The notes under the pieces are model-generated. The model was not told the DNA's origin. It did not search any database and saw nothing but the letters and a program-made list of their open reading frames with translations. The translations under genes and the position numbers were made by a program. Positions 37,480-45,853 of a stretch of 47,687 bases of DNA are shown piece by piece (the first letter of the stretch is position 1; each line of letters starts with the position of its first letter). The DNA comes from Betaproteobacteria bacterium. Lineage in GTDB: Bacteria > Pseudomonadota > Gammaproteobacteria > Burkholderiales > SG8-41. Where the stretch lies: assembly GCA_016192825.1 (NCBI GenBank), contig JACPTK010000045.1, positions 72,236 through 119,922 of the forward strand, in the 5' to 3' direction.

Positions 37480-38667
37480 ATGGGCGCATTCCTTGGATAC
37501 ATTGAACCGACCCGGCCGCTCATCGACTGGCAGTTGCTCCAGCAGCTGCGGTGGAAGCGGACCCGGGAGGCGATGGCCCACGAGGGTATCGACGCGATTC
37601 TGACGAACGTCGTGGACAACGTCATTTACCTGGCGGGCTGGCCGCGGTTCCGGACCAGCGTGTACGAGGGCTCCTACGGGGCGCTCTTTCTGAGAGAGGA
37701 GAAGGAGCCGGTCATCCTGTGTTCCGAAGGCGACGCGCGCGGGTTGCTGCAGGACCGGTTCTACCCGGACATCCGGGTCATGCCGCCAACCCAGGCGCGC
37801 TGGCCGGAACCGTTGAAGAAAGCGATCCTCGATTATGGGCTGGGCAAGGCCAAGGTGGGGCTCGACAACCGGATGCAGGCGTCACTCTACAACGCGGTCG
37901 TCAAGGCGCTGCCGGAGGTGGATTTCGTGAACGTGACGCCGGTGCTCAACCGGGCCCGGGCGGTGAAGAATCCCGAAGAAGTCAAGGCGTACGAATACAC
38001 CGTCAGCCTCGTGGAAAGCGGCACCAACGCGGCGATCAAGGCATGCAAGGAGGGCTGGGGCCGCTACACCGAGATCGAGGTTGCCGCACTCGCCAACCAC
38101 GAGCTGCTGCGCCGAGGGTGCAACACCCCCGACATCTGGTGCGTTTCGGGCGAGCGCGCCGCGCCCGTGCGCCGCTACAGCACCGACAAGGTCGTGCGCG
38201 GAGGCGAGCTTGCGGTGATCGACGGGGGAGCGGGGTTCAACGGGTTCAAGTCGGAATTCGCGCGCACCGTCTGGACGGGCGGACGGCCGACGAAGGAGCA
38301 GAAGCGCGTATACCAGACGGTTTACAACTCGCTCGAGGCGGCGAAGGCGATCATGAAGCCCGGCACGAGGACTTCGGATCTCGAGCGGGCGTGTCTGAAG
38401 GTCGTAAGCGCGGCCGGGCTGGAGGAGCACTACGGGGGTTATCCGTACACGGGTCACGGCATCGGCCTTCGCGCCGAGGCGTTCAACGTGACAACCCGCT
38501 ACCCCGACATGGACACCGCGCTCGAAGAAGGCATGATTTTCAATCTTGAACCGGGAATCTGGCAGGAAGGCGTGGGCGGGGTGCGGATCGAAGATACGTA
38601 TCTCGTTACCGCGACCGGCTACAGGGTGTTGAGCCGGGCGCCGTACGAAGATTCGCTCCTGGATTGA
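37480..38667 (+). CDS. M24 (Xaa-Pro aminopeptidase/creatinase) family protein
   Basis: 395 residues with the N-terminal creatinase-type domain (EGIDAILTNVVDNVIYLAGWPRF) and the pita-bread C-terminal domain. Metal-site positions: Asp248 in VIDGGAGF, Glu259 in GFKSEFART where an Asp is usual, His326 in TGHGIGL, Glu357 in NLEPG and Glu371 in VRIEDTY. The second active-site His normally seen after HGIG (HE) is replaced (LRAEAF). It may therefore be a creatinase/ectoine-hydrolase-like C-N hydrolase rather than a Xaa-Pro peptidase. It lies between the unknown pair and three Bug receptors. Confidence 0.87.
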   Translation: MGAFLGYIEPTRPLIDWQLLQQLRWKRTREAMAHEGIDAILTNVVDNVIYLAGWPRFRTSVYEGSYGALFLREEKEPVILCSEGDARGLLQDRFYPDIRVMPPTQARWPEPLKKAILDYGLGKAKVGLDNRMQASLYNAVVKALPEVDFVNVTPVLNRARAVKNPEEVKAYEYTVSLVESGTNAAIKACKEGWGRYTEIEVAALANHELLRRGCNTPDIWCVSGERAAPVRRYSTDKVVRGGELAVIDGGAGFNGFKSEFARTVWTGGRPTKEQKRVYQTVYNSLEAAKAIMKPGTRTSDLERACLKVVSAAGLEEHYGGYPYTGHGIGLRAEAFNVTTRYPDMDTALEEGMIFNLEPGIWQEGVGGVRIEDTYLVTATGYRVLSRAPYEDSLLD

Positions 38668-38699
38668 AGCGCGGAACCCGGCGCGGACTGGAGGCAACG

Positions 38700-39704
38700 A
38701 TGGGATGCTTCCGACGAACAGCTGGCTGGGCCATTGCTCTCTGGGTCATGGGCGCGGTGCCGGTGGCGGCTTTGGCCCAGAAGCGACCCGTTGACTCCGA
38801 GGCTCGGTATCCCAACAAGCCGGTCAGAATGATCGTCCCGAACCCGGCCGGCGGCGGCGTGGACATCATTGCCCGGCTGGTTGGAAACCGGCTCTCGGAA
38901 CGATTGAGGCAGGCCATCGTCGTCGAGAACCGGCCGGGAGCGGGTGGAACGATTGGAGTGGGCCTCCTCACCCAGGCGCCTGCCGATGGACACACGATCG
39001 GAATGGGCGTGACCGCCACGCTCGCCATAGCGCCCACGCTGTATCGCCGGCTTCCGTACGACCCGCTGAAAGACCTGGAGCCCGTAACGCTCATTGCCAC
39101 CCTTCCGCTGATCCTTGCCGTTCACCCTTCGTTGCCGGTCAAATCGGTCAAGGATCTCCTTGGATTGGCGAGGGCGCGCCCTGGACAGATCGATTATTCG
39201 TCCGGCGGCAACGGTACTCCGCCGCATCTCGCGGGTGAGCTGTTCAAGACGCTGGCTCGCTTGAATATGCGGCACATTCCCTACAAGGGCGGCCCCCCTG
39301 CAGTCACCGCCGCGGTCAGTGGCGAAGTGTCGCTCATGTTCGCAAACGCGCTTCCCGCCCTGCCGCATATCAAGAGCGGCCGCCTGCGCGCGCTCGCCGT
39401 GACTTCGAGCAAGCGAGCGGGTGCGTTTCCTGACATTCCGACCATCGCGGAGTCTGGAATTCCAGCGTATCACGCCGTGCAATGGTACGGCGTCATTGCG
39501 CCCGCCGGTGTCCCTCGCGTCATCGTCGAAAGACTCAACCGGGAGATCCGGCAAGTCATCACGATCGACGACGTGAAGGCACCGCTGATGGCCGAGGGCG
39601 CCGAGCTCGCGGATACCACTCCGGAGCAGTTCCGGCAATTCATCGAGCAGGAGATGGCCAGATGGGGGAAAGCGATCCGGGATTCCGGCGCGCGGATTGA
39701 CTGA
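38700..39704 (+). CDS. Bug/TctC-type periplasmic substrate-binding protein
   Basis: 334-residue receptor. The signal peptide AGWAIALWVMGAVPVAALA precedes ARYPNKPVRMIVPNPAGGGVDIIARLV, the typical start. ENRPGAGGTIGVGLLTQAPADGHTI and YSSGGNGTPPHLAGELFKTLA are family landmarks. ATG 38700 is preferred since GGAGG lies 5 bases before; the longer frame starts inside the M24 gene end. It is the first of three tandem receptors and is more similar to the third (41068) than to the second. Confidence 0.92.
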   Translation: MGCFRRTAGWAIALWVMGAVPVAALAQKRPVDSEARYPNKPVRMIVPNPAGGGVDIIARLVGNRLSERLRQAIVVENRPGAGGTIGVGLLTQAPADGHTIGMGVTATLAIAPTLYRRLPYDPLKDLEPVTLIATLPLILAVHPSLPVKSVKDLLGLARARPGQIDYSSGGNGTPPHLAGELFKTLARLNMRHIPYKGGPPAVTAAVSGEVSLMFANALPALPHIKSGRLRALAVTSSKRAGAFPDIPTIAESGIPAYHAVQWYGVIAPAGVPRVIVERLNREIRQVITIDDVKAPLMAEGAELADTTPEQFRQFIEQEMARWGKAIRDSGARID

Positions 39705-39774
39705 GCGGTCCGCTCGGCGCGCTGGGGATCTTCGCACCGATTACGAGCGTGCTTTATCGTGGAGGTACCACGTC

Positions 39775-40818
39775 ATGACGCGAGGAAAGTGTGGGTTGTT
39801 CGTCTGGGCAGTCATCGTGCCCATCGGAGTAATAACGCCCGGTCTTGCGGATCCGGGGCATGCAGCGCAGGGTCCCGGCGCGCGGGATGCCGGCGAAACG
39901 GCGCGGCCCCGCAGCGTTGCTTACCCGGCGAGGCCGGTTCGGGTCATCGTCCCCCAGACACCCGGAAGCAGCGCGGACTTCTTCGCGCGCGTTGTCTCCG
40001 AAAGATTGAACGAGAAATGGGACGTTCCCGTGGTGGTCGACAATCGGCCGGGGGCAGGGGGGGCGATATCGCTGGAGCTCCTCAAGCAGGCGACCCCCGA
40101 CGGCCATACGCTGACGCTCACCACGGAAGGCGCATTGGCCATCATTCCCCATCTTTACCGGAACCCCCGTTACAACACGCTGAAGGACTTTGCCCCCGTG
40201 ACGCGAGTCGCTTCCGCTCCGTACGTCTTGATCGTTAACCCTTCGCTCCCCGCGAAATCGGTGAAGGACCTTATCGCGCTGGCGAAGTTGAAGCCGGGGA
40301 ACATCAATTTCGCGTCCGGCGGCAATGGAACGGGGACCCATCTGTCCGGCGAGCTGTTCAAGTCCATGGCGGGGATCAATATCGTCCATGTTCCCTACAA
40401 GGGCGCGTCATTGGGAATGACCGACGTCATGTCCGGTCACGTGCAGATGATGTTTACGGGCGTTCCGACTGCGCTGACGCAAGTACGTGCCGGACGACTG
40501 CGCGCTCTTGCTGTCACTACGACCCGCCGCGTTCAGGTGCTTCCCGATGTCCCGACGGTGTCCGAAGGTGGGCTGGCTGGATACGAAGTTGCGCCCTGGT
40601 GGGGTGTTCTGGCTCCGGCGGAAACACCCCGCATCGTGATTCGGAAACTGCATGCGGACATCGTCGACGTCCTGCAACAGAGCGCGCTCACGAAACAATT
40701 CTCCGCGCAGGGCGCGGAACCCATCGGTGATACGCCGGCCCAGTTTGCCGCCAAACTCAAGGCGGAGTACGAAAAGTGGGGAAAGGTAGTCAAGGACGCG
40801 GGAGTGCGGATCCAATAG
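39775..40818 (+). CDS. Bug/TctC-type periplasmic substrate-binding protein
   Basis: 347-residue receptor. The signal peptide (KCGLFVWAVIVPIGVITPGLA) precedes a 35-residue hydrophilic linker before YPARPVRVIVPQTPGSSADFFARVV, longer than in its neighbours. DNRPGAGGAISLELLKQATPDGHTL and FASGGNGTGTHLSGELFKSMAG are standard. The first-lobe loop QTPGSSADF differs from the NPAGGGVDI of its neighbours, pointing to a different ligand. ATG 39775 has GGAGGT 8 bases upstream. Confidence 0.92.
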   Translation: MTRGKCGLFVWAVIVPIGVITPGLADPGHAAQGPGARDAGETARPRSVAYPARPVRVIVPQTPGSSADFFARVVSERLNEKWDVPVVVDNRPGAGGAISLELLKQATPDGHTLTLTTEGALAIIPHLYRNPRYNTLKDFAPVTRVASAPYVLIVNPSLPAKSVKDLIALAKLKPGNINFASGGNGTGTHLSGELFKSMAGINIVHVPYKGASLGMTDVMSGHVQMMFTGVPTALTQVRAGRLRALAVTTTRRVQVLPDVPTVSEGGLAGYEVAPWWGVLAPAETPRIVIRKLHADIVDVLQQSALTKQFSAQGAEPIGDTPAQFAAKLKAEYEKWGKVVKDAGVRIQ

Positions 40819-41067
40819 CGGGATCGACGGCGCCACTTGACTCGAGGCTCGCCGGAGGGATTGCCACTTCATTCGCTGAACGGCGATCATCTCACGAGCT
40901 TGGTCGTTGATCATGCAAAGCCGTTTGCCAGGGTGCTCGTCCGGTGTCCGGAACTTCAACGTGCTCAGTCGATTATCTGAGCGGTCGAGTGACGTCCTGA
41001 ACCGTGGCGCAGGATAGGACGGTGCGGATAAACCAACGATCGGCGGGATCTAATTCGGAGGTGACCA

Positions 41068-42072
41068 ATGACACATGCCGGGCGTGCCTTTCCGCTACTG
41101 GCGTCACTATTGACTTGGTCGCTGGCGCCTTTTTCGGTCTTTGCGCAGGCTCCTGCGCAGGGCAGTCGGGACGGGTATCCCAACAAGCCCATGCGGATGA
41201 TCGTCCCGAATCCGGCCGGCGGCGGCGTCGATATATTGGCGAGAACAATCGGACAGCCGCTATCCGAGAAACTTGGCCAGCCGGTCACCGTGGACAATCG
41301 CCCGGGTGCGGGGGGAACCATCGGGACCGGACTGATGGCGCGGTCGGCTCCTGACGGCTACACCTTGGGCATGGTCCATGAGGGTACTCTCGCCATTGCA
41401 CCGGCTCTGTATCGCAGCGTACCCTACGATCCGATAAAGGACTTCTCACCGATCACGTTGATCGCCAAGCTGCCCCTGATCTTGGCGGTCCATCCATCGT
41501 TACCCGTGAAGACGGTCAGGGATCTCATCGCTTTGGCAAGAGCCAGGCCTGGACAGATCGACTACGCTTCGGGCGGCAATGGCACGGCCCCCCAACTGGC
41601 TGCCGAGGTCTTCAAGATTATGGCGAAAGTGAAAATAAACCATGTCCCTTTTAAAGGAGGCCCTCCGGCGCTCATTGCGCTCGTCGCGGGAGAAGTGCCT
41701 GTCATGTTTATCAATATGCTGCCCGGCTTGCCGTACATCAAGAATCGTCAGTTGCGACCCGTTGCCGTGACCTCAGAAAGGCGTTCCGCAATACTGCCTG
41801 ACATTCCTTCAATCAAAGAGTCAGGACTGCGCGACTATAACGTGGTCCAGTGGTATGGTATCGTGGTTCCATCAGGCACACCTGCGGCAATCGTCGCCCG
41901 GCTTAATCGGGAGATTCGGCAAATACTCGATTTGACCGGCGTAAAGGTACGCCTGCAAGGCGAGGGCGCGGAATTGGCGGGCTCTACACCCGAAGCGTTT
42001 TCAGCCTACATACGAAGCGAGCTGGCGCATTGGGGAAAGGCGGTCCGGGATTCGGGCGCAAAGCTTGACTAG
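41068..42072 (+). CDS. Bug/TctC-type periplasmic substrate-binding protein
   Basis: 334-residue receptor. After a signal peptide (PLLASLLTWSLAPFSVFA) come YPNKPMRMIVPNPAGGGVDILARTI, DNRPGAGGTIGTGLMARSAPDGYTL and YASGGNGTAPQLAAEVFKIMA. It closely parallels the receptor at 38700, suggesting tandem duplication, yet its codon use is visibly less GC-rich. GGAGGTG precedes the ATG. The 249 bases before it contain no gene I can support. It is convergent with the deaminase pair. Confidence 0.92.
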   Translation: MTHAGRAFPLLASLLTWSLAPFSVFAQAPAQGSRDGYPNKPMRMIVPNPAGGGVDILARTIGQPLSEKLGQPVTVDNRPGAGGTIGTGLMARSAPDGYTLGMVHEGTLAIAPALYRSVPYDPIKDFSPITLIAKLPLILAVHPSLPVKTVRDLIALARARPGQIDYASGGNGTAPQLAAEVFKIMAKVKINHVPFKGGPPALIALVAGEVPVMFINMLPGLPYIKNRQLRPVAVTSERRSAILPDIPSIKESGLRDYNVVQWYGIVVPSGTPAAIVARLNREIRQILDLTGVKVRLQGEGAELAGSTPEAFSAYIRSELAHWGKAVRDSGAKLD

Positions 42073-42175
42073 CGGCACGTTAATTTATGAAAACTCTCCG
42101 GCCTAGCACGGTCGTGACTTAAGCACCCAATTCGCCTCATCGCTCATGCTAGGCTCGCATCGCAATCTGCGTGCG

Positions 42176-42682
42176 CTAAGCTGACAGCGAGCGAAGTGTT
42201 TCGAGCCGCAATTGCTTGTCCGACAGGGAGCGCAGCCACTCCGATCTGAGCTGATCGCATTCTGCTTCTCTCACGCCAGCGATGACCGCCACGTCGTCGC
42301 GTTTGGTGAATGCGAGAAACGACTCGACCGAGTAATCGCCCAGATCTTTCCGGCCCAGCCGGGCGTGCCGCCCACCCAGTACCACGCGTTTGATCTGCGC
42401 CTCCAGGATAGCGGTGGCGAGACACGCAGGACACGGTTCCATGGTGGTGTAAAGCGTGCTGCCCGATAAATCCAGCGTACGGAGCTTGGAGCATGCGTCG
42501 CGAATCGCTTCGACCTCGGCATGGGCGCTGGGGTTCTTATCAGCAACAACCGTATTGATTCCCCGCCCGACGATTTTCCCGTCCTTCACTATCACGGAGC
42601 CGATCGGGCGCCCTCCTATTCCTATTTCCGCACGTGCGTGCTCTAAGGCCACGTCCATGAAGTATTCGTGGTTGTCATTCAT
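42176..42682 (-). CDS. Nucleoside/guanine deaminase-like protein, second of tandem pair
   Basis: 168-residue zinc-dependent deaminase of the cytidine/guanine/tRNA-adenosine deaminase superfamily. The zinc site is complete: His54-x-Glu56 in AHAEVEAI and Cys84/Cys87 in EPCPACLA. The C-terminus has YSVESFLAFTKRDDVAVIAGVREAEC, close to its neighbour. The start ATG overlaps the neighbour stop (ATGA, 42679-42682), so the pair is translationally coupled. Substrate may be a free base or a heterocyclic amine rather than tRNA, given the catabolic surroundings (inference). Confidence 0.9.
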   Translation of the reverse strand: MNDNHEYFMDVALEHARAEIGIGGRPIGSVIVKDGKIVGRGINTVVADKNPSAHAEVEAIRDACSKLRTLDLSGSTLYTTMEPCPACLATAILEAQIKRVVLGGRHARLGRKDLGDYSVESFLAFTKRDDVAVIAGVREAECDQLRSEWLRSLSDKQLRLETLRSLSA

Positions 42683-43227
42683 CGCGTGTTCTCTCCACCT
42701 TGGTCGTGACTCGCTCGCGAGCGGAGCAGCTCCAATCGCACCTGTTCGTCCGATAGCGACTGGAGCCACTCCAATCGCAGCTCTTCGCACTCTGCTTCTC
42801 TCACTCCGGTCACGATTTCGACGTCATTGTGTTTGATGAATGCGAGAAAGGACTCGACCGAATAGTCACCCAGATCTTTCCGGCCCACCCGAGCGTGCCT
42901 TGCTCCCAAAACCACGCGTTTGATTTTCGCCGCAAGGATCGTCGTCGAGAAGCACATGGGACACGGTTCCAGGGTGGTATAGAGCGTGCTGCCGGATAAA
43001 CTCACCGCATGGAAATCCGGCGTGTCGAGCTTGGCGCATGCGTTGCGAATCGCGTTAATCTCGGCATGGGCGTTGGGATTAATGTCGGCGATAACCGAAT
43101 TGAGCCCCTGCCCGACGATTTTTCCGTTCCTCACTATCAGGGCGCAGACCGGGCGCCCGCCCCGCCTGGCTTCCGCGCGCGCCTGCTCCAGAGCGAGGGC
43201 CATAAAGTGTTCGTGATTCTCACTCAT
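42679..43227 (-). CDS. Nucleoside/guanine deaminase-like protein, first of tandem pair
   Basis: 182-residue paralogue of the downstream gene with the same zinc motifs: His54-x-Glu56 in AHAEINAI and Cys89/Cys92 in EPCPMCFS. An extra five residues (TPDFHAV region) lie before the second motif, and a tail RASHDQGGENTR extends the end. I chose the ATG at 43225-43227; a GTG immediately before is an alternative. The ATG overlaps the stop of a LysR remnant (TGATG). Both genes have lower GC than the rest of the window. Confidence 0.88.
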   Translation of the reverse strand: MSENHEHFMALALEQARAEARRGGRPVCALIVRNGKIVGQGLNSVIADINPNAHAEINAIRNACAKLDTPDFHAVSLSGSTLYTTLEPCPMCFSTTILAAKIKRVVLGARHARVGRKDLGDYSVESFLAFIKHNDVEIVTGVREAECEELRLEWLQSLSDEQVRLELLRSRASHDQGGENTR

Positions 43228-43450
43228 CACGGGTGCCTATAAAACAGTCTATACGATCTGCGCTTTTTCTGGGTCGAGACTTTCATCATGGTGCTTTCGT
43301 GTGCCTCCAGCAGCTTGATTCGGTTGCTCACTGCGCCATGGGTGACGTACAGCTCGTCGGCGGCGCGGGCAAAGCTTTGCAGATGCGCCACAGCTTCGAA
43401 GGCGGTGAGGGCGTATAACGGGGGGCTTCTTGAACTGGAGAGGCGACATA
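43227..43450 (-). pseudogene. LysR-type regulator remnant (helix-turn-helix only)
   Basis: Minus-strand frame reading [46 protein letters not shown], the N-terminal DNA-binding part of a LysR regulator. It then runs into unrelated sequence and stops at 43227-43229. No effector-binding domain follows and no good start codon precedes. The stop touches the deaminase start. It may once have regulated the deaminases. The rest of the 463-bp gap before the GST gene holds an aconitase scrap, heptamers and otherwise nothing I recognise. Confidence 0.8.
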
Positions 43451-43628
43451 AAATGTTTACCGACCCGCCCTCTCAACAAATGGGCGAAGGTCGTCAAAGT
43501 GGCGGACATGCGTGCCGGGCAAGGGCACGTTTCCCACATCAAAGAGGTGCCAGCTGATTGATCCCAAATCCCGCACTTTGTGCGAGGTTGCCGCGCAAGG
43601 TGACAGGTATCGCTACTACAGCTTACTC

Positions 43629-43665
43629 GCCGCAGCAGGTTCTCCGCCAGCACGCGCAGCGAGAA
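43629..43665 (-). pseudogene. 37-bp fragment of an aconitase gene
   Basis: These 37 bases match acnA codons at 27426-27462 in 36 positions and encode (SLR)VLAENLLR, residues 41-51 of AcnA. Both sides are unrelated to acnA. Such a match is too good for chance and marks a small copied or left-over piece. It directly adjoins a heptamer array. Confidence 0.8.
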
Positions 43666-43692
43666 TCACCAATCACCAATCACCAATCACGA
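43665..43692. repeat. Tandem heptamer ATCACCA array
   Basis: ATCACCA repeated three times, then ATCACGA, directly after the aconitase fragment and ending two bases before the GST stop codon. Confidence 0.8.
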
Positions 43693-43693
43693 G

Positions 43694-44311
43694 TCATTGA
43701 TTCTTGGCGTGCGCGGTGCCGCTGAACGACGTCCGCGCCGCGAGGCGCTCGGCGAGACGGGCGAGGGCGGGGTGTGACTTGCGCCACTCGATCTCCGGCA
43801 GCGCGAAATCGAGGTAGCCCAGCGCGTAGCCGGTGGCGATGTCGGCGAGGGTGAAGCGGCCGCCGAAGCAGAACGCTTCCTTGCCCAGGTCCTTTTCCAT
43901 GACGGCGAGGCCGCGGTCGATCTTGAGCCGTTGCCGCTCGTGCCAGTCCGGCGCGTGCTGCTTCTCCTTCGGCTCGCGCCGGTCGTGATTGATCGCCACC
44001 GTCGCCTCGGCGATGCCGTCCGCCAGCGCCTCCCAGCGCTTCACCTCGATGCGCTCGTCGAACTTCTCCGGTATCAGCCGCGGCCCGGTCCCCAGCGAAT
44101 CGAGGTATTCGACGATCACCGGCGAGTCGTAGAGCGCCCGGCCGTCGTCGAGCACGAGCGTGGGGATCTTCCCGAGCGGATTGAACTGCGGCACGCGCGA
44201 GCCTGGCGCGGAGCCGCGCTCCACGATGTATTCGTGGGGAATGCGCTTTTCCTCGAGGACGATGCGCGCCTTGCGCGCGAACGGGCTTCCCGGCGTGCCG
44301 AATAGCTTCAT
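43694..44311 (-). CDS. Glutathione S-transferase family protein
   Basis: 205 residues. The thioredoxin-like N-terminal domain reads MKLFGTPGSPFARKARIVLEEKRIPHEY and has the glutathione-binding cis-Pro/SPVIVEYLDSL segment (IPTLVLDDGRALYDSPVIVEYLD). The helical C-terminal domain includes FCFGGRFTLADIATGYALGYLDF, the N-capping box motif of the family. I prefer ATG 44311 (GGGAGAA just upstream) to an upstream in-frame ATG. It is a cytosolic detoxification or glutathione-dependent enzyme; the electrophile is unknown. Confidence 0.92.
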   Translation of the reverse strand: MKLFGTPGSPFARKARIVLEEKRIPHEYIVERGSAPGSRVPQFNPLGKIPTLVLDDGRALYDSPVIVEYLDSLGTGPRLIPEKFDERIEVKRWEALADGIAEATVAINHDRREPKEKQHAPDWHERQRLKIDRGLAVMEKDLGKEAFCFGGRFTLADIATGYALGYLDFALPEIEWRKSHPALARLAERLAARTSFSGTAHAKNQ

Positions 44312-44332
44312 TGGGTTCTCCCTGTGAATCGT

Positions 44333-44347
44333 CATCCCTCATCCCTC
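44333..44347. repeat. Short heptamer repeat (TCATCCC type)
   Basis: Two adjacent copies of CATCCCT in the GST leader, the reverse complement of the GGGATGA unit at 15765-15812. The rest of 44312-44481 shows no gene. Confidence 0.6.
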
Positions 44348-44481
44348 GGTCAGCCTATCACCGCAGCCGTCGCTCGGCGTGCTGCGCGGCATCTCGCGTG
44401 TGCACGCGAGTAAGCTCGGAGCCTGCGGCGCAGAAATTGTCCGCTTGGTGGAACGAGCCAGCGCCGGCCGAAGGCTCGCGG

Positions 44482-44871
44482 CTAGCGCTGCTCGGGCGGC
44501 TCCTGCGCCCGGCAAGGTCCCAGCACCATCGAGAGAATGACGGCGCGCCGAAGGGAGGGCTTGTCCTTCAGGAGCGCGCGCACGGGGTGCAGGCGTCGCA
44601 CGGCTGAGGGCGCGGCGCGGGCCGGCGATGGCGACGGGCGCACAACGGGCACCGGGGCCGGGGCGGGCGCCGGCACGGAAGCCGGGGCTCGACCCCGGCT
44701 GTACTCGACCGGCTCCGCCTCGAAGGGCGGCGGCTCGCCCTGACCCGGTTCCTCCGCCTGGGCTTGCTCTTCCTGCTGGCGGCGCCGGGCCGCCTGCTGC
44801 GCCAGCCAATTGAAGAGTACGAAGCCGGCGAAGATGACGACGTAGATCAGCTCTACCGGGAAGCGCTCCAT
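44482..44871 (-). CDS. Small proline-rich membrane protein next to floA
   Basis: 129 residues: one transmembrane segment (LIYVVIFAGFVLFNWLA, about 8-24), then a charged stretch QQAARRRQQEEQAQAEE, a Pro/Ala/Val-rich linker and a C-terminal basic helix with LKDKPSLRRAVILSMVLG. It starts 4 bases after the floA stop and is the third gene of the operon. The design suggests an anchor with a flexible linker and a docking helix. I know no named family. Confidence 0.75.
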   Translation of the reverse strand: MERFPVELIYVVIFAGFVLFNWLAQQAARRRQQEEQAQAEEPGQGEPPPFEAEPVEYSRGRAPASVPAPAPAPVPVVRPSPSPARAAPSAVRRLHPVRALLKDKPSLRRAVILSMVLGPCRAQEPPEQR

Positions 44872-44875
44872 GGCG

Positions 44876-45853
44876 TTACGGCTTCCGCGGCGCGGCGGGC
44901 TCTTCGCCGCTCGCGATGGCGCCGCGCATGTCGGTGTCGGCCTGCACGTTCTTCATGCGGTAGTAGTCCATGATGCCCATGTTGCCGCTGCGGAAGGCCT
45001 CGGCCATGGCGCGCGGCACTTCGGCCTCGGATTCCACGACCCGCGCGCGCATCTCCTGCTCCAGCGCGACCGCCATGGCGCGGCGTTCCTCGGCTTTCGC
45101 CTGCGCGATCTGCTTGTCGGCGTTGGCCTGGTCGATCTGCAGCTTGGCGCCGATGTTCTCGCCGACGTCCACGTCCGCGATGTCGATCGACAGGATCTCG
45201 TAGGCGGTGCCGGCGTCCAGGCCCTTGGACAGGATGTGCTTGGAGATGTGGTCCGGGTTCTCGAGCACGCTCTTGTGGTTGGCGGCCGAGCCGATGGTGC
45301 TCACCATGCCCTCGCCGACGCGCGCGATGATGGTCTCCTCGCCCGCGCCGCCCACGAGGCGGTCGATGTTGGTGCGTACCGTGACCCGCGACACCGCGAT
45401 GAGCTGGATGCCGTCCTTGGCGACCGCGGCGATCTTCGGCGTCTCGATCACCTTGGGCAGCACCGACATCTGCACCGCCTCGAGCACGTTGCGCCCGGCG
45501 AGGTCGATGGCGGCGGCGCGCTTGAAGGGCAGCGGGATGTTGGCCTTGTCCGCCGAGATCATTGCGTTGACCAGCCGCACCACGTTGCCGCCCGCGAGGT
45601 AGTGCGATTCCAGGTCATTGACCGACAGGTCCAGGCCGGCCTTGACCGCGCTGATGCGCGCCGTGATGACCGTGTTCGGCGGAATGCGGCGCAGGCGCAT
45701 GCCGATCAGGGTGAAGAGGCCCACGTACGCGCCCGAAGCCCAGGCCGCGATCCACAGCGGAATGGGCACCAGGTACAGCAGGATGAAAACCGCCACGACG
45801 ACGACGATCAGGATGCCGAACATCCCGGTGATACCGGTATCGATTCCAGTCAT
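44876..45853 (-). CDS. floA: Flotillin-like protein FloA
   Basis: 325-residue flotillin-like scaffold of membrane microdomains. The N-terminal hairpin membrane segments ([22 protein letters not shown] and [19 protein letters not shown]) are followed by an SPFH-type domain ([64 protein letters not shown]) and an Ala/Glu-rich coiled coil ([47 protein letters not shown]). Length and order fit YqfA/FloA. The ATG overlaps the nfeD stop (ATGA, 45850-45853), the usual nfeD-floA pairing. Confidence 0.94.
   Translation of the reverse strand: MTGIDTGITGMFGILIVVVVAVFILLYLVPIPLWIAAWASGAYVGLFTLIGMRLRRIPPNTVITARISAVKAGLDLSVNDLESHYLAGGNVVRLVNAMISADKANIPLPFKRAAAIDLAGRNVLEAVQMSVLPKVIETPKIAAVAKDGIQLIAVSRVTVRTNIDRLVGGAGEETIIARVGEGMVSTIGSAANHKSVLENPDHISKHILSKGLDAGTAYEILSIDIADVDVGENIGAKLQIDQANADKQIAQAKAEERRAMAVALEQEMRARVVESEAEVPRAMAEAFRSGNMGIMDYYRMKNVQADTDMRGAIASGEEPAAPRKP

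Noticed and set aside
43249-43653. 134-codon minus-strand frame as a real gene
   Set aside because: It joins the aconitase scrap to an out-of-frame reading of the LysR remnant, so it is debris.
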